The notes below the pieces were generated by a model, which saw only the letters and a program-made list of their open reading frames with translations, made no database searches and had not been told where the DNA came from. The position numbers and the translations under genes were made by a program. Of a stretch of DNA of 29,057 nucleotides, positions 6,528 to 14,887 are shown piece by piece. The DNA comes from an uncultured Capnocytophaga sp. GTDB lineage: Bacteria; Bacteroidota; Bacteroidia; Flavobacteriales; Flavobacteriaceae. The DNA lies in contig NZ_CALGWU010000064.1 of the NCBI RefSeq assembly GCF_937936315.1, positions 1-29,057 of the forward strand. Reading direction: 5' to 3'. How positions within the stretch are numbered: position 1 is the first letter of the stretch; every line of letters starts with the position of its first letter.

Positions 6528-7502
6528 ATGAGCGATTTTAAACTAACACTTTTGAGAAAATGGGAATTTGACAATGAATTCTCCTTTGTTTATGCTTCAA
6601 CTTTACTACCCGATGGAACGGCTGTAATCCTAACTTCTGATCATACCGATTGGCATAAACATTACGTCCTTGTTCTTTCAACCGAAGGCGTCAAAAAGAT
6701 TTCTATTGAATACAACCCAACATCCAACAGAGATTATCCTGTGCTTTTCAGATATAAAGAAGGGTTTGGCATCATCATCTCGGCAAAAGAAGTGTGGTAT
6801 TACTCAGATATATATTCCTCGCCAGTACTCATCCCGATAAAAAATAAAACATTGCTCAGGTATAACATTGTACCAGAGAAGGCTCAGCAGCGGTATTTTC
6901 AAAATATATCCGATAGTCAAACGATTCCCGTTTGCTTTGAAAATGAAGTTTATTACGGCAATGCAAGATGTTTTGCCCTTTTAGAATTTGATAATACTGC
7001 CAAAACTGCCAAATGGAAATCTTTTTCAAAAATAGATAAAAAAGCATTTACGCATTGTGACAACAGAACCACCGACACCCCAAAAATAGACAGTCTTAAA
7101 ATATCGAATAAAAAAATCTACGCCTTCATTTCGGGTGAAAGCGCTTCATCGGTCAATAAATGGGGAATGGATTATTATGCGCTCGCACAAATTTCTGCCG
7201 AAGGGAAGGTAATCGAGAAAATTATCGAATCGGACAATTTGCATACCGATTATAAAAAACGTGGTGTTAATGGCTGTTTCACAGACTCAGAATATGTGAT
7301 ACTAACACCTGTTTTTAAAACCGATGAATGGAAGGGCAATCAAAAAGTCTTTTCGCTCACCACACGCGAATATGGCAATGTTTTCTTACCTAAAGGAATG
7401 ACAAAACACAAACTCCAAAATATCACAGGCAACCTTTGCTTGACCTCTCTTTTCGACAGAGGTTTAAAAGAAATATCTTTGTGTAATTACAATAACTCAT
7501 AA
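6528..7502 (+). CDS. Unknown 324-residue, predicted beta-propeller-like protein
   Basis: A 324-residue protein without signal peptide or membrane helix. It shows repeated short strand pairs separated by turns (TLLPDGTAVILTSD, HYVLVLSTEGVKKI, GFGIIISAKEVWYY, KKIYAFISGE, YYALAQISAEGKVIEKII). This spacing suggests a propeller-like repeat fold, though no blade motif is exact. I do not recognise the family. It is the first gene of the copy B plus-strand operon, holding the position that the DKNYY protein holds in copy A, and is followed 18 bases later by the DNA glycosylase. Its richer use of TCG and ATT codons than neighbours hints at separate acquisition, a weak impression made by eye. Confidence 0.7.
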   Translation: MSDFKLTLLRKWEFDNEFSFVYASTLLPDGTAVILTSDHTDWHKHYVLVLSTEGVKKISIEYNPTSNRDYPVLFRYKEGFGIIISAKEVWYYSDIYSSPVLIPIKNKTLLRYNIVPEKAQQRYFQNISDSQTIPVCFENEVYYGNARCFALLEFDNTAKTAKWKSFSKIDKKAFTHCDNRTTDTPKIDSLKISNKKIYAFISGESASSVNKWGMDYYALAQISAEGKVIEKIIESDNLHTDYKKRGVNGCFTDSEYVILTPVFKTDEWKGNQKVFSLTTREYGNVFLPKGMTKHKLQNITGNLCLTSLFDRGLKEISLCNYNNS

Positions 7503-7520
7503 AATTAGACATTAGCTTTT

Positions 7521-8135
7521 ATGTCTCAAAAAATCAGAGTTTTCAATAAATTATTAGCCCATTATGGCAAGCAATATTGGTGGAATGACCCCAATCGCAT
7601 TACCGACTGGATATCGATGATTCTCATTCAACAAACCACCCAACAGAATACCGAAAAAGCTCTTGCAAACTTAGAGGGTAAACTATCGGTAGAGGCTTTA
7701 CATGCTATGCCACTCACTACTTTACAGGAATATATACGTCCGGCAGGCTTCTACAAGCAAAAAAGCACTTACATCAAAGCCCTCATAGAATGGTATGTGT
7801 CGCACGGGGCTTCCTTACAAAAGTTTGAGGCTATCCCTACTGAGGAACTTCGCAAGGAACTGCTCTCTATCAAAGGTGTGGGGGAAGAAACTGCCGATGC
7901 AATGTTGTTGTACATCTTTGAGCGAAAGGTGTTCATAGCCGACCAGTACGCTATACGACTTTTGAACCGCCTAAATCTCTCTTCTGCACAAACCTATAAA
8001 GCGCTCCGCGAAGAGTGTATGCCCTTAGTAGCTGAAATTCCGTTAGAAACCTGTCAAGAATGGCACGCTGTGATTGATGTACACGGCAAGGCTTACCGCA
8101 GAGGTTTTACCGATGAACAATGGTTGTTAGAATAA
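7521..8135 (+). CDS. HhH-GPD DNA glycosylase, MagIII-like
   Basis: A 204-residue member of the endonuclease III superfamily, which flips damaged bases and cuts the glycosidic bond in base-excision repair. Visible features are the substrate-face helix WISMILIQQTTQQNTEKAL (30-48), the PAGFYKQKSTYIK segment (74-86), the helix-hairpin-helix with GVGEETADAMLLY (119-131) and the catalytic aspartate in FIADQYAIRLL (Asp141). The lysine used by bifunctional endonuclease III after the GVG turn is missing (Glu-Glu here), and the four-cysteine iron-sulfur loop is absent. This combination resembles the monofunctional 3-methyladenine glycosylase MagIII of Helicobacter. It lies 18 bases after the previous gene and 9 before the symporter. 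Confidence 0.82.
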   Translation: MSQKIRVFNKLLAHYGKQYWWNDPNRITDWISMILIQQTTQQNTEKALANLEGKLSVEALHAMPLTTLQEYIRPAGFYKQKSTYIKALIEWYVSHGASLQKFEAIPTEELRKELLSIKGVGEETADAMLLYIFERKVFIADQYAIRLLNRLNLSSAQTYKALREECMPLVAEIPLETCQEWHAVIDVHGKAYRRGFTDEQWLLE

Positions 8136-8144
8136 TTAGTACAA

Positions 8145-9119
8145 ATGAATCGTATTCTTCTTTTGATAGCCCGTGTGGCTCGTACTTGGACGCTTCCTAT
8201 CTCGATGAGCATAGGGGCGGGAGTGTATTTGTTGTTTTATTATACACCTGCTTTAGAGGGACTTTCGCAGTGGTTTGCTCCTATATTCGAGGCTATTTTA
8301 CCACTTTTTATGTTCCTTATTCTATATGTTACTTTCTGCAAAGTAGACTTTAAAAAGTTGACGCCTGTTCCGTGGCATTGGTGGATGATAGCGGTGCAGT
8401 GTATTTTGGTAGGGAGTATCACGGGAGCGATTCTCTTCTTTGGCATTCGGGGGAAAGAACTAATCCTCTTGGAGAGTGTACTCGCTTGTATTATAAGTCC
8501 TTGCGCAGCGGCAGCTGCCGTAGTAACTCTCAAGCTCGGTGGCAATTTAGAGCAAATGACTACTTATACTTTCCTTTCTAACCTGCTCTGCGCACTGCTC
8601 ATTCCCGTGTGTTTCCCACTGATAGAACCCGCTTCACAAATGACCTTTTGGGGTGCTTTCTCGCTGATAATGCAGAAGGTATGTTTGGTACTGGTCGTAC
8701 CGATGTTATTGGCATTGCTCACCAAAAGTCTCCCCCTGCTCCACCGCTTTCACCAATGGCTTATTCATATTCCAGACCTTTCTTTTTATTTGTGGGGTTG
8801 CTCGCTAATGATAGTTACCGGCACTACGCTGAGGAACATTTTCCACGCAGGGACAAGTGTATTATTTCTATCCCTTATAGGGATTTCAGGATTGGTATTA
8901 TGCTTGTTCCAATATGCTGTAGGGCGCTATATAGGTAGATTTTTCGGCACTTCTATAGAATCTGGACAAGCCTTAGGGCAGAAGAACACCGCTTTTGCTA
9001 TCTGGATAGCGGCTACTTACTTGCATCCGCTTTCTACCGTAGGGCCAGGTTGTTATATTCTTTGGCAGAATATCATTAACTCTATTGAAATATGGAAAAA
9101 AGGCAAATACAAAGCTTGA
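8145..9119 (+). CDS. Bile acid:sodium symporter family transporter
   Basis: A 324-residue integral membrane protein with about nine to ten hydrophobic helices. It begins with the WTLPISMSIGAGVYLLFYY helix and contains ILPLFMFLILYVTFCKVDF and a conserved glycine/alanine/proline-rich segment (IISPCAAAAAVVTLKLGGN) of the type found at the crossing helices of the BASS fold. A second such region is near GQALGQKNTAFAIWIAATY. The family moves bile acids or other organic anions with sodium; the true substrate is unknown. It starts 9 bases after the glycosylase gene. It is the intact homologue of the fragment at 5323. A bidirectional terminator follows at 9203-9228. Confidence 0.82.
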   Translation: MNRILLLIARVARTWTLPISMSIGAGVYLLFYYTPALEGLSQWFAPIFEAILPLFMFLILYVTFCKVDFKKLTPVPWHWWMIAVQCILVGSITGAILFFGIRGKELILLESVLACIISPCAAAAAVVTLKLGGNLEQMTTYTFLSNLLCALLIPVCFPLIEPASQMTFWGAFSLIMQKVCLVLVVPMLLALLTKSLPLLHRFHQWLIHIPDLSFYLWGCSLMIVTGTTLRNIFHAGTSVLFLSLIGISGLVLCLFQYAVGRYIGRFFGTSIESGQALGQKNTAFAIWIAATYLHPLSTVGPGCYILWQNIINSIEIWKKGKYKA

Positions 9120-9202
9120 TAAGAACTCAAAGAAAATTTGAAGAAATAGAAATGAGGAACAAAAACACGGCTATTTTACAGTCAATAAAAGTTATAATAA
9201 AA

Positions 9203-9228
9203 GAGCAGAGTTTGAATTAGCTCTGCTC
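9203..9228. terminator. Bidirectional terminator between convergent operons
   Basis: GAGCAGAG (9203-9210) pairs with CTCTGCTC (9221-9228), extendable by two pairs. On the minus strand it is followed by TTTTATTATAA, so it best ends the TonB-dependent receptor transcript. On the plus strand the T tail is weak. Confidence 0.7.
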
Positions 9229-9287
9229 ATTTATGATAATTACCAAGCAATTCGCAAAGATGTTAGCACTTGGTATAGAAAACTCTT

Positions 9288-11783
9288 CTAAAAATTGTAA
9301 GTAACGGTAGCATTTACATTGCGTGGGGCACCAGGGAAGTTGCGGAGGTTATCGTAACCACTAATCCAATAGGTGTGGTTGAGCACATTGTTTACATTTA
9401 CTTGGAACTGTACATCTTTCACTTTGTAGTAGAGTACAGCGTTTACTAAGGTGTATTCGGGGTAGGTGGCAGCCGTAGCACGACGCCCTACTTGCCCTAA
9501 TCGCTCACTTACATAATTCACTCCTACACCTAATCCCAAACCTTCTAAAGCGCCCTTTTGGATAATGTATTTCGTCCAGAAATTAGCGGCGTGACGGGGC
9601 GTGCTGGGGCGTTGCATATTCAGATCTTTTAGCGCACCTTCTTCTTTTAGTTTTACGATACGGGCATCGGTATAGGCGTAGTTCGCCACTACACTCCAGT
9701 TGGGGGCGATACGTCCAGCGACATCTACTTCAAAACCATTCGATTCTTCGTCTACAGGTACGCGCCAATCGGGTTTGCCTGCTTTGGCACTTTGCTCTAA
9801 CGAGTTCTCTTGCTTGATTTTAAATACCGAAACAGTAGCATTCAACCGCTTGTTGAACCATTCAGTTTTGAGCCCTATTTCGTGTAATTCACTCTTCACA
9901 TAATCAAACGGACCTCCATAGCGCTCAGGGTCGGACTGTATGTTTGCCCCTTGAGGTTGGAATCCCTTTACCCAAGTGGAATAGAGGTTGATGTTTTCGG
10001 AGGCTTCCACCACCAATCCTACACGTGGTATAAAGGCTTTGGTTTCAGTTTGGGTCTCTTTATCGGTGCCTTTGTTGAGGATTTCGGTAAACCACTCTTG
10101 TCGCAACCCAACGAGTACTTTCACGATGCTGATGTCCATCTGCTCTTGCACATATACGCCGTGAGAATATTCCTCATACGGATTGAGCACATTTTGGCGG
10201 TAGATATACTTGCTAATGTCTTTATAACTATTACCCGCCGAACGATTTTCTAAATCGAACACTGGTACATTGGTAGTAGGAGTTTGTACTGAACCTGCTA
10301 ACACGTTGGCGGTAGTGGTATAGGTATTCACTACTTTGGTTTTGTCCTTGCTCAAATACCCCTGAGCAGTAGTGCCTGAAGAACCGTATTTCTGTTCCGA
10401 TAGGAAATAGTCGTAGCCCACTAATAACTTGTGTTTTACGATACCCGTGTTGAAAGTGAAGTTGAAGTAGTTGTTAAAACTATTGTTCGCAAACGAGCGC
10501 TTACGCTGGTTGAAGAGCATCAGCACCTTGTTAGGGTCGGCATAGCGGAAAGCGTTGGCACCATTGCCTATTTGCTTGTAGTACAAGTTGGCTTGGGTGT
10601 GTTCTTGCATATCCTCACTATAAGTAGAGTTGAGGTAGATAGCATTAAACGAAATATGCTCGTTGAACTTATGAGAGAGCCCGATAGTAGTGTTGAGCGT
10701 ATTTTCCTTAAGGAAGTCGTTAGCAGCGCTCATCGACATACTGATGGGGGTATCGTAGAGCGTACCATTGGCAGGGAAGGCTTGTCCGCGGTCTATTTTG
10801 CCATTGAAATTCTGATAGACAAAATCGACATTCACGCGGGTTTTGTCGTTAGGGAGATAAGAAAATGAAGGGGCGACGATATAGCTTTCAGAACCTTGCA
10901 AATCGCGGAAAGAATCGGTTTTTTCATAGCCTAAATTGAGGCGGTATAAAAGGGTTTTATTAGCGTTGAGCGGACCGGTGAAGTCGCCGTAGGTTTTGAG
11001 GGTATTCCACGAACCAACGCCTACCGAGATGCTGTTTTGGTTTTTTAGAAGAGGTTTTTTGGTTACCCTATTAATCACACCTCCAGGGGCAGCATTGCCA
11101 AAGAGTGCCGAAGCAGGTCCTTTGATCACTTCCACACGCTCAATATTAGCCAATGACGATTGTTTCCACAAGCTCGTTTGGGCACGCATCCCGTTGAGCA
11201 AATTCCCCGAATTGCGGTTGCCTGTCGCACGAAATCCGCGTATTGAAAAATCGTTGTAGGAAGTGTATTGGTTTACCCCACTGATATTTTTTACTACCTC
11301 ATTTACGGTAGTAGCACCTTGGTCTAAAATGAGCTCTTTGGTAACATACCCCACCGACTGAGGAACATCTTTTAGAGCAGCAGCTGTTTTGGTACCTATA
11401 AAGGAATTGGTGTTTTTATAGCTACTTTCCTTTCTGCCAACTACTTCTACTTCTTGTAGGGCAGTGAGTTCTTCGCTGAGTTGCACATCGAGGTGCGTGT
11501 GCGTACCACTGGGATTAGGACTGATATCGGCGCGTATTTTCAGCGATTGGAAGCCAACATAACTAAATACAATAGTTTGCTTGCCAACAGGTACGTGGTG
11601 GAGGTTGTAAAACCCAGCTTCATTGGTGGTAACACCATTGTTAGTGCCTTCGAGTAGTACGGTAACCCCTACGAGCGGCTGTTTGTTTTCATCGGTTACG
11701 CGCCCTCTTACATCGGTTTGTTGAGAAAAAATATAGTGAATATTAACGCCTAAAAAGGTTAATAACAGAAAGATACGTTTCAT
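9288..11783 (-). CDS. TonB-dependent siderophore receptor
   Basis: An 831-residue outer-membrane receptor that imports ferric siderophores using energy from TonB. It has a signal peptide (1-20), a carboxypeptidase-regulatory-like domain (about 23-105, with GRVTDENKQPLVGVTV and the VGKQTIVFSYVGFQ strand), a probable TonB box (EVEVVG, 111-116), a plug domain (about 135-242, with DVPQSVGYVTKELI, IRGF, RVEVIKGPASALFGNAAPGGVIN), then a long barrel ending in the aromatic TYNF. The plug wording is that of the TIGR01783 siderophore-receptor group rather than of a SusC or vitamin B12 receptor. It is monocistronic with a strong promoter (11826-11855) and terminators at both ends. I see no convincing Fur box. 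The siderophore cannot be told. Confidence 0.92.
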   Translation of the reverse strand: MKRIFLLLTFLGVNIHYIFSQQTDVRGRVTDENKQPLVGVTVLLEGTNNGVTTNEAGFYNLHHVPVGKQTIVFSYVGFQSLKIRADISPNPSGTHTHLDVQLSEELTALQEVEVVGRKESSYKNTNSFIGTKTAAALKDVPQSVGYVTKELILDQGATTVNEVVKNISGVNQYTSYNDFSIRGFRATGNRNSGNLLNGMRAQTSLWKQSSLANIERVEVIKGPASALFGNAAPGGVINRVTKKPLLKNQNSISVGVGSWNTLKTYGDFTGPLNANKTLLYRLNLGYEKTDSFRDLQGSESYIVAPSFSYLPNDKTRVNVDFVYQNFNGKIDRGQAFPANGTLYDTPISMSMSAANDFLKENTLNTTIGLSHKFNEHISFNAIYLNSTYSEDMQEHTQANLYYKQIGNGANAFRYADPNKVLMLFNQRKRSFANNSFNNYFNFTFNTGIVKHKLLVGYDYFLSEQKYGSSGTTAQGYLSKDKTKVVNTYTTTANVLAGSVQTPTTNVPVFDLENRSAGNSYKDISKYIYRQNVLNPYEEYSHGVYVQEQMDISIVKVLVGLRQEWFTEILNKGTDKETQTETKAFIPRVGLVVEASENINLYSTWVKGFQPQGANIQSDPERYGGPFDYVKSELHEIGLKTEWFNKRLNATVSVFKIKQENSLEQSAKAGKPDWRVPVDEESNGFEVDVAGRIAPNWSVVANYAYTDARIVKLKEEGALKDLNMQRPSTPRHAANFWTKYIIQKGALEGLGLGVGVNYVSERLGQVGRRATAATYPEYTLVNAVLYYKVKDVQFQVNVNNVLNHTYWISGYDNLRNFPGAPRNVNATVTYNF

Positions 11784-11825
11784 ATAAAATTACTATTTAA
11801 AATTATTCTATTTTATTACAGCGTG

Positions 11826-11855
11826 CAAAAATAGAGAAAATTTTAAATATAGCAA
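11826..11855 (-). promoter_or_regulatory. Promoter of the TonB-dependent receptor gene
   Basis: On the minus strand TTG (11855-11853), exactly 19 bases, then TATTTTTG (11833-11826), about 43 bases before the ATG. Confidence 0.85.
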
Positions 11856-11867
11856 GAAGATAATAAA

Positions 11868-11908
11868 AAAACTGCCCAAGAAAGTATAAAACTTTTCAGG
11901 GCAGTTTT
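11868..11908 (-). terminator. Terminator of the luxS-aminopeptidase P operon
   Basis: On the minus strand AAAACTGCCC pairs with GGGCAGTTTT across a loop that can itself partly pair, followed by a run of T. It is a textbook intrinsic terminator 29 bases past the stop codon. Confidence 0.9.
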
Positions 11909-11936
11909 CATTATGTATTAAAAAACAACTATGTCA

Positions 11937-13706
11937 TTACAAGGGTTTTACCAAACTCAAGAACCATTCTTTTACGTCGCCTTCCAAAAGGGGAGCGATT
12001 TTTTCTTCACAGGTTTTGTGGTAGGCATTAAGCCATTGGCGTTCTACATCGGTAAGGAGAGATACATTAATACCTGAAGGCATAAATGGACAAAGGGTGA
12101 GGGTTTCAAAATCGTAGAAAGTACCAAACTCGTTGCTCGCTACTTCACGTACCGCAATGAGGTTCTCGTGACGAATACCATATTGATTTTCTAAATAAAA
12201 ACCAGGTTCATCGGAGCATACCATACCCGCTAAAAGCACTTGTGGGTTGAGGTCTTTGCGGATGTTTTGAGGTCCTTCGTGTACGTTCATAAAGCTACCT
12301 ACACCGTGACCTGTACCGTGACCGTAGTCCTTGTGGTTTTTCCAAAGTGCCATACGTGCATAAGCATCGAGTTGTACGCCGCGAGTGCCTTTAGGGAATT
12401 GTACCATTGCGAGTTGTATCATCCCTTTGAGTACAAGGGTACTATCGTCTATAAACTGCTGACTTACTTTGCCTAATGGAATAGTACGAGTGATATCGGT
12501 AGTACCTTCAAGATACTGTCCGCCAGAGTCTACCAATATGCTGCCTTCAGGGTGTACCTCTTTACTGCCGTGTTCGGGAGCTGAATAGTGCACAATAGCG
12601 CCATTGCCTTGGTAACCAATGATACTGCCAAAACTTTCGCCTACGAAGTTCTTGCCTTCGGCACGGAAATCGCGTAACTTCTTACCGATGCTGTATTCGG
12701 TCATTGGTTCTTTGCCTACTTGGTGGGTGAGCCAGTAGAGGAACTTCACCATTGCTACCCCATCGCGTACCATTACAGTGCGGAAACCTTCGAGCTCAGT
12801 GGCGTTTTTCACGGCTTTCATCAGGTTGCCAGGGGCAGGAGCTTGCACGAGTTTGTTATCCTTTTGGAGCGCTTCAAATATCGCCTGATTGGTATTAGCA
12901 GCGAGGAGTATATTTTGTCCTTTTACGGTAGCCAAATAGTTGTAGAACTCATCATAAGCACGCACGCTTACTTTGGCTGCTGCCAAATGAGCTTCTACCT
13001 CAGGGGTGAGTTTAGCTTTATCTACAAAAAGAGTAGCTTCTTTATCGGTGAGGGCGATATAGCCGAGGAATACAGGGTTGTAAGCCACATCACTACCGCG
13101 GAGGTTGAGCGTCCAAGCCACATCGTCTAAGGCAGTGATAAGGTGCAAGGTAGTGTGGTGAGTAGCCATAGCTTTGCGAATAGCGGTGAGTTTATCGGCT
13201 ACGGTTTGTCCTGCCCATTTATCGGGGTGTACGAAAATGTGATGAAGAGGGTCTTTTTCGCGGTTTGTCCAGATAAGGTCGATGAGGGGGTTATGCACCA
13301 ATTTGATATTGTGAGCGGCTAAGGTAGCTTGTAGTTTTTCCCAAGCTATGTGAGAGGTCGCCAAAGTGTTGAGCGCTACAGTAGCCCCAGCGGGAAGTAC
13401 TGATACGAGCCAATCGGCATAATCGGGAGTACCTTCTACGCCATCTTTGAAGAGGTCGATGCCAGAGCCTTTGAGCTCAATTGCCGATTGTACAAAGTAG
13501 CGAGAGTCCGTCCACAAGCCAGCTTTATCTTTGGTAACGACTACGAACCCCGCAGAGCCTGTAAATCCAGAGAGCCAAGCGCGTTCGAGCCATTCTTTAG
13601 GTAGGTATTCACTAAGGTGAGGGTCGGCGCTGAATACCACAAAAGCGTCGATGTGGTTTTCTTGCATTTTAGAGCGCAAGAGGGATAATTTTTCGGGTGT
13701 ATTCAT
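11937..13706 (-). CDS. Xaa-Pro aminopeptidase (aminopeptidase P), three-domain form
   Basis: A 589-residue M24B metallopeptidase that removes an N-terminal residue preceding proline. Two creatinase-like N-terminal domains (about 1-300) precede the pita-bread catalytic domain. The five dimetal ligands are visible: Asp393 and Asp404 in the DSGGQY/TTDITRT block, His467 in GHGTGHGVG, Glu500 in SDEPG and Glu514 in IRHEN, plus His476 in NVHEGP. Length and layout match the large three-domain aminopeptidase P of animals and Bacteroidetes rather than the shorter E. coli PepP. There is no signal peptide, so it is cytoplasmic. It starts 12 bases after luxS and shares its promoter and the terminator at 11868-11908. 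Confidence 0.93.
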   Translation of the reverse strand: MNTPEKLSLLRSKMQENHIDAFVVFSADPHLSEYLPKEWLERAWLSGFTGSAGFVVVTKDKAGLWTDSRYFVQSAIELKGSGIDLFKDGVEGTPDYADWLVSVLPAGATVALNTLATSHIAWEKLQATLAAHNIKLVHNPLIDLIWTNREKDPLHHIFVHPDKWAGQTVADKLTAIRKAMATHHTTLHLITALDDVAWTLNLRGSDVAYNPVFLGYIALTDKEATLFVDKAKLTPEVEAHLAAAKVSVRAYDEFYNYLATVKGQNILLAANTNQAIFEALQKDNKLVQAPAPGNLMKAVKNATELEGFRTVMVRDGVAMVKFLYWLTHQVGKEPMTEYSIGKKLRDFRAEGKNFVGESFGSIIGYQGNGAIVHYSAPEHGSKEVHPEGSILVDSGGQYLEGTTDITRTIPLGKVSQQFIDDSTLVLKGMIQLAMVQFPKGTRGVQLDAYARMALWKNHKDYGHGTGHGVGSFMNVHEGPQNIRKDLNPQVLLAGMVCSDEPGFYLENQYGIRHENLIAVREVASNEFGTFYDFETLTLCPFMPSGINVSLLTDVERQWLNAYHKTCEEKIAPLLEGDVKEWFLSLVKPL

Positions 13707-13718
13707 TGTTTATAGTTT

Positions 13719-14195
13719 TTATTCTGGATAATTCAGATTTTTATCAGTCAGGTGGTGAAGAGTTTCTAAGTATTTCTTAGCTTCATACTTCGCCATTGGG
13801 AGGTTGTTGTTGTAGAAATTGCCACATTCTAAAGCCGATGCACCAGGAATATCTCCTTCAAAATTAGCGATATACTCAAAGAGTTCAGTGATGAGGGGGG
13901 CAATATCTTTGGAGGTATAGTCGCCAGCGAGAATGAGGTAATTACCGGTCATACAGCCCATAGGTCCCCAGTAAATAATTTTGTCTTTCCACTCAGGGTT
14001 GTTGCGCAACCAAGTAGCGGCGAGGTGCTCGATGGTGTGTATTTCGGGACTGCCGAGTACGGGCTCGCGGTAGGGGAGCTTCATACGGATATCAAAAGAG
14101 GTAAGCACTTCCTTGCCTACATAGTCTTTACGTGATACATAAATGCCACGCTCGAGTTTGAGGTGGTCAATACAAAAACTTGCTATTCTTTCCAT
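13719..14195 (-). CDS. luxS: S-ribosylhomocysteine lyase
   Basis: A 158-residue enzyme that splits S-ribosylhomocysteine into homocysteine and 4,5-dihydroxy-2,3-pentanedione, the precursor of autoinducer 2. It acts in the activated methyl cycle in the cytoplasm. The metal site is complete: His53 and His57 in the HTIEH motif and Cys124 in ECGNFY, with catalytic Glu56 and Cys81 (GPMGCMTG). Length is normal for the family. It is first in an operon with aminopeptidase P. Its promoter lies about 180 bases upstream, so it carries an unusually long leader with a hairpin and two heptamer arrays. The pairing with a peptidase is not an obvious pathway link. Confidence 0.96.
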   Translation of the reverse strand: MERIASFCIDHLKLERGIYVSRKDYVGKEVLTSFDIRMKLPYREPVLGSPEIHTIEHLAATWLRNNPEWKDKIIYWGPMGCMTGNYLILAGDYTSKDIAPLITELFEYIANFEGDIPGASALECGNFYNNNLPMAKYEAKKYLETLHHLTDKNLNYPE

Positions 14196-14204
14196 TTTAT
14201 TTAG

Positions 14205-14232
14205 TTAAGAGGTAAGAGATAAGAGGTAAGAA
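14205..14232. repeat. Heptamer-phased repeat just before luxS
   Basis: Four phased units (minus strand CTCTTAC, CTCTTAT and variants), ending 9 bases before the luxS ATG. The unit is the same as in the 27334-27368 array. Confidence 0.65.
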
Positions 14233-14303
14233 ATGATACCTTTTACTTCTTGATTTTTTTGTTAATTGATATTTAGTTTATTGGGAGCTTCTGAATTCTC
14301 GGA

Positions 14304-14320
14304 GAAACTCAGAGAGTTTC
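14304..14320 (-). promoter_or_regulatory. Hairpin in the luxS leader
   Basis: GAAACTC and GAGTTTC form a perfect 7-bp stem with a 3-base loop inside the roughly 170-base leader. No T run follows, so it is not a terminator. I recognise no known riboswitch. Confidence 0.45.
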
Positions 14321-14336
14321 AGATAAAGTTCTAATT

Positions 14337-14364
14337 CCTGACACCTGAAACCTAACCCCTAATA
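14337..14364. repeat. Heptamer-phased repeat at the 5' end of the luxS leader
   Basis: Four phased units starting CCTGACA, CCTGAAA, then two CCTAA variants. It begins within a few bases of the expected transcription start. Confidence 0.65.
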
Positions 14365-14374
14365 AACTACACCG

Positions 14375-14405
14375 CAAAGGTATTGATTCCGTTACTAAAA
14401 AGCAA
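14375..14405 (-). promoter_or_regulatory. Promoter of the luxS operon
   Basis: On the minus strand TTG (14405-14403), 20 bases, then TACCTTTG (14382-14375). The start of luxS lies 180 bases further on. Confidence 0.7.
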
Positions 14406-14424
14406 ATGTTTTACATATATTGTT

Positions 14425-14886
14425 TCAAGAACCTATAATTCCACCAGTAGAGATATTACTCTTAAACACCATTTTCTTATGTGTTTTAGTCGTTTTAATA
14501 ATACAAAAAGGACGACTAAGTGCCAAGGCTTCTCCTGTTACTTTGCTTTCGGTGATGATTTCTATGTAGTCATCGTATTCTATAGCCGAGATTACCTCTA
14601 TTTGCGATGGTGTGGAACCTTTGATGTCTCCCCAAATGAGTACCAACTGTTCAGTGTTGAAATTAATTTTAGGAAGTTTGGCTATTTTGTGTTCTATACC
14701 CCATTTTTTAGCAATCTCTTGTAATTCGGTTTCGCTATGAATAATTTCTTGCTGGTGAGTAACAGAAGTAGTAGAACCCGTATAACTATTGAGTAAAGGC
14801 GTAAAAGCAAAAGCTTTATTATCATCGGAACTTTTGCTACAACTCATAACGAGGAATATACAAAAGAAAAAATAAAGGGGTTTCAT
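14425..14886 (-). CDS. Lipoprotein, possibly PrcB C-terminal-like
   Basis: A 153-residue lipoprotein. A short hydrophobic signal ends in the lipobox LVMSC (Cys16), followed by SKSSDD, a spacer often seen on Bacteroidetes lipoproteins. The mature part has a helix (SETELQEIAKKWGI) and then strands NTEQLVLIWGDIKGSTPSQIEVISAIEY and EIITESKV, with an 'ALSRPFCIIKTTK' end. Order and length resemble the small PrcB C-terminal domain (a protease-complex accessory module), but this is a weak similarity judged by eye. The gene starts 1 base after the stop of the lipoprotein gene at 14888, so the two are one transcript. It ends about 20 bases before the luxS -33 element. Confidence 0.75.
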   Translation of the reverse strand: MKPLYFFFCIFLVMSCSKSSDDNKAFAFTPLLNSYTGSTTSVTHQQEIIHSETELQEIAKKWGIEHKIAKLPKINFNTEQLVLIWGDIKGSTPSQIEVISAIEYDDYIEIITESKVTGEALALSRPFCIIKTTKTHKKMVFKSNISTGGIIGS

Positions 14887-14887
14887 T

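Noticed and set aside
99..9119. Composite transposon bounded by the duplicated coiled-coil/77-codon blocks
   Set aside because: No transposase, no terminal inverted repeats and no target duplication are visible; the blocks carry ordinary genes, so recombination between duplicates is the simpler idea.
9153..9221. 22-codon frame after the symporter (MRNKNTAILQ...)
   Set aside because: It has no promoter, ends inside the terminator hairpin and shows no family features.
9241..9275. ACCAAG / CTTGGT inverted repeat near the receptor gene's 3' end
   Set aside because: The stem is 6-7 bp with a loop of about 20 bases, not unusual in this A/T-rich DNA, and it is not placed like a terminator.
10431..10868. 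145-codon plus-strand frame inside the TonB-dependent receptor gene
   Set aside because: It is wholly antisense to well-conserved barrel coding sequence and has no promoter.
14205..14405. SAM- or SAH-type riboswitch before luxS
   Set aside because: I could not match a conserved core; only one simple hairpin is certain. A covariance-model search would decide.
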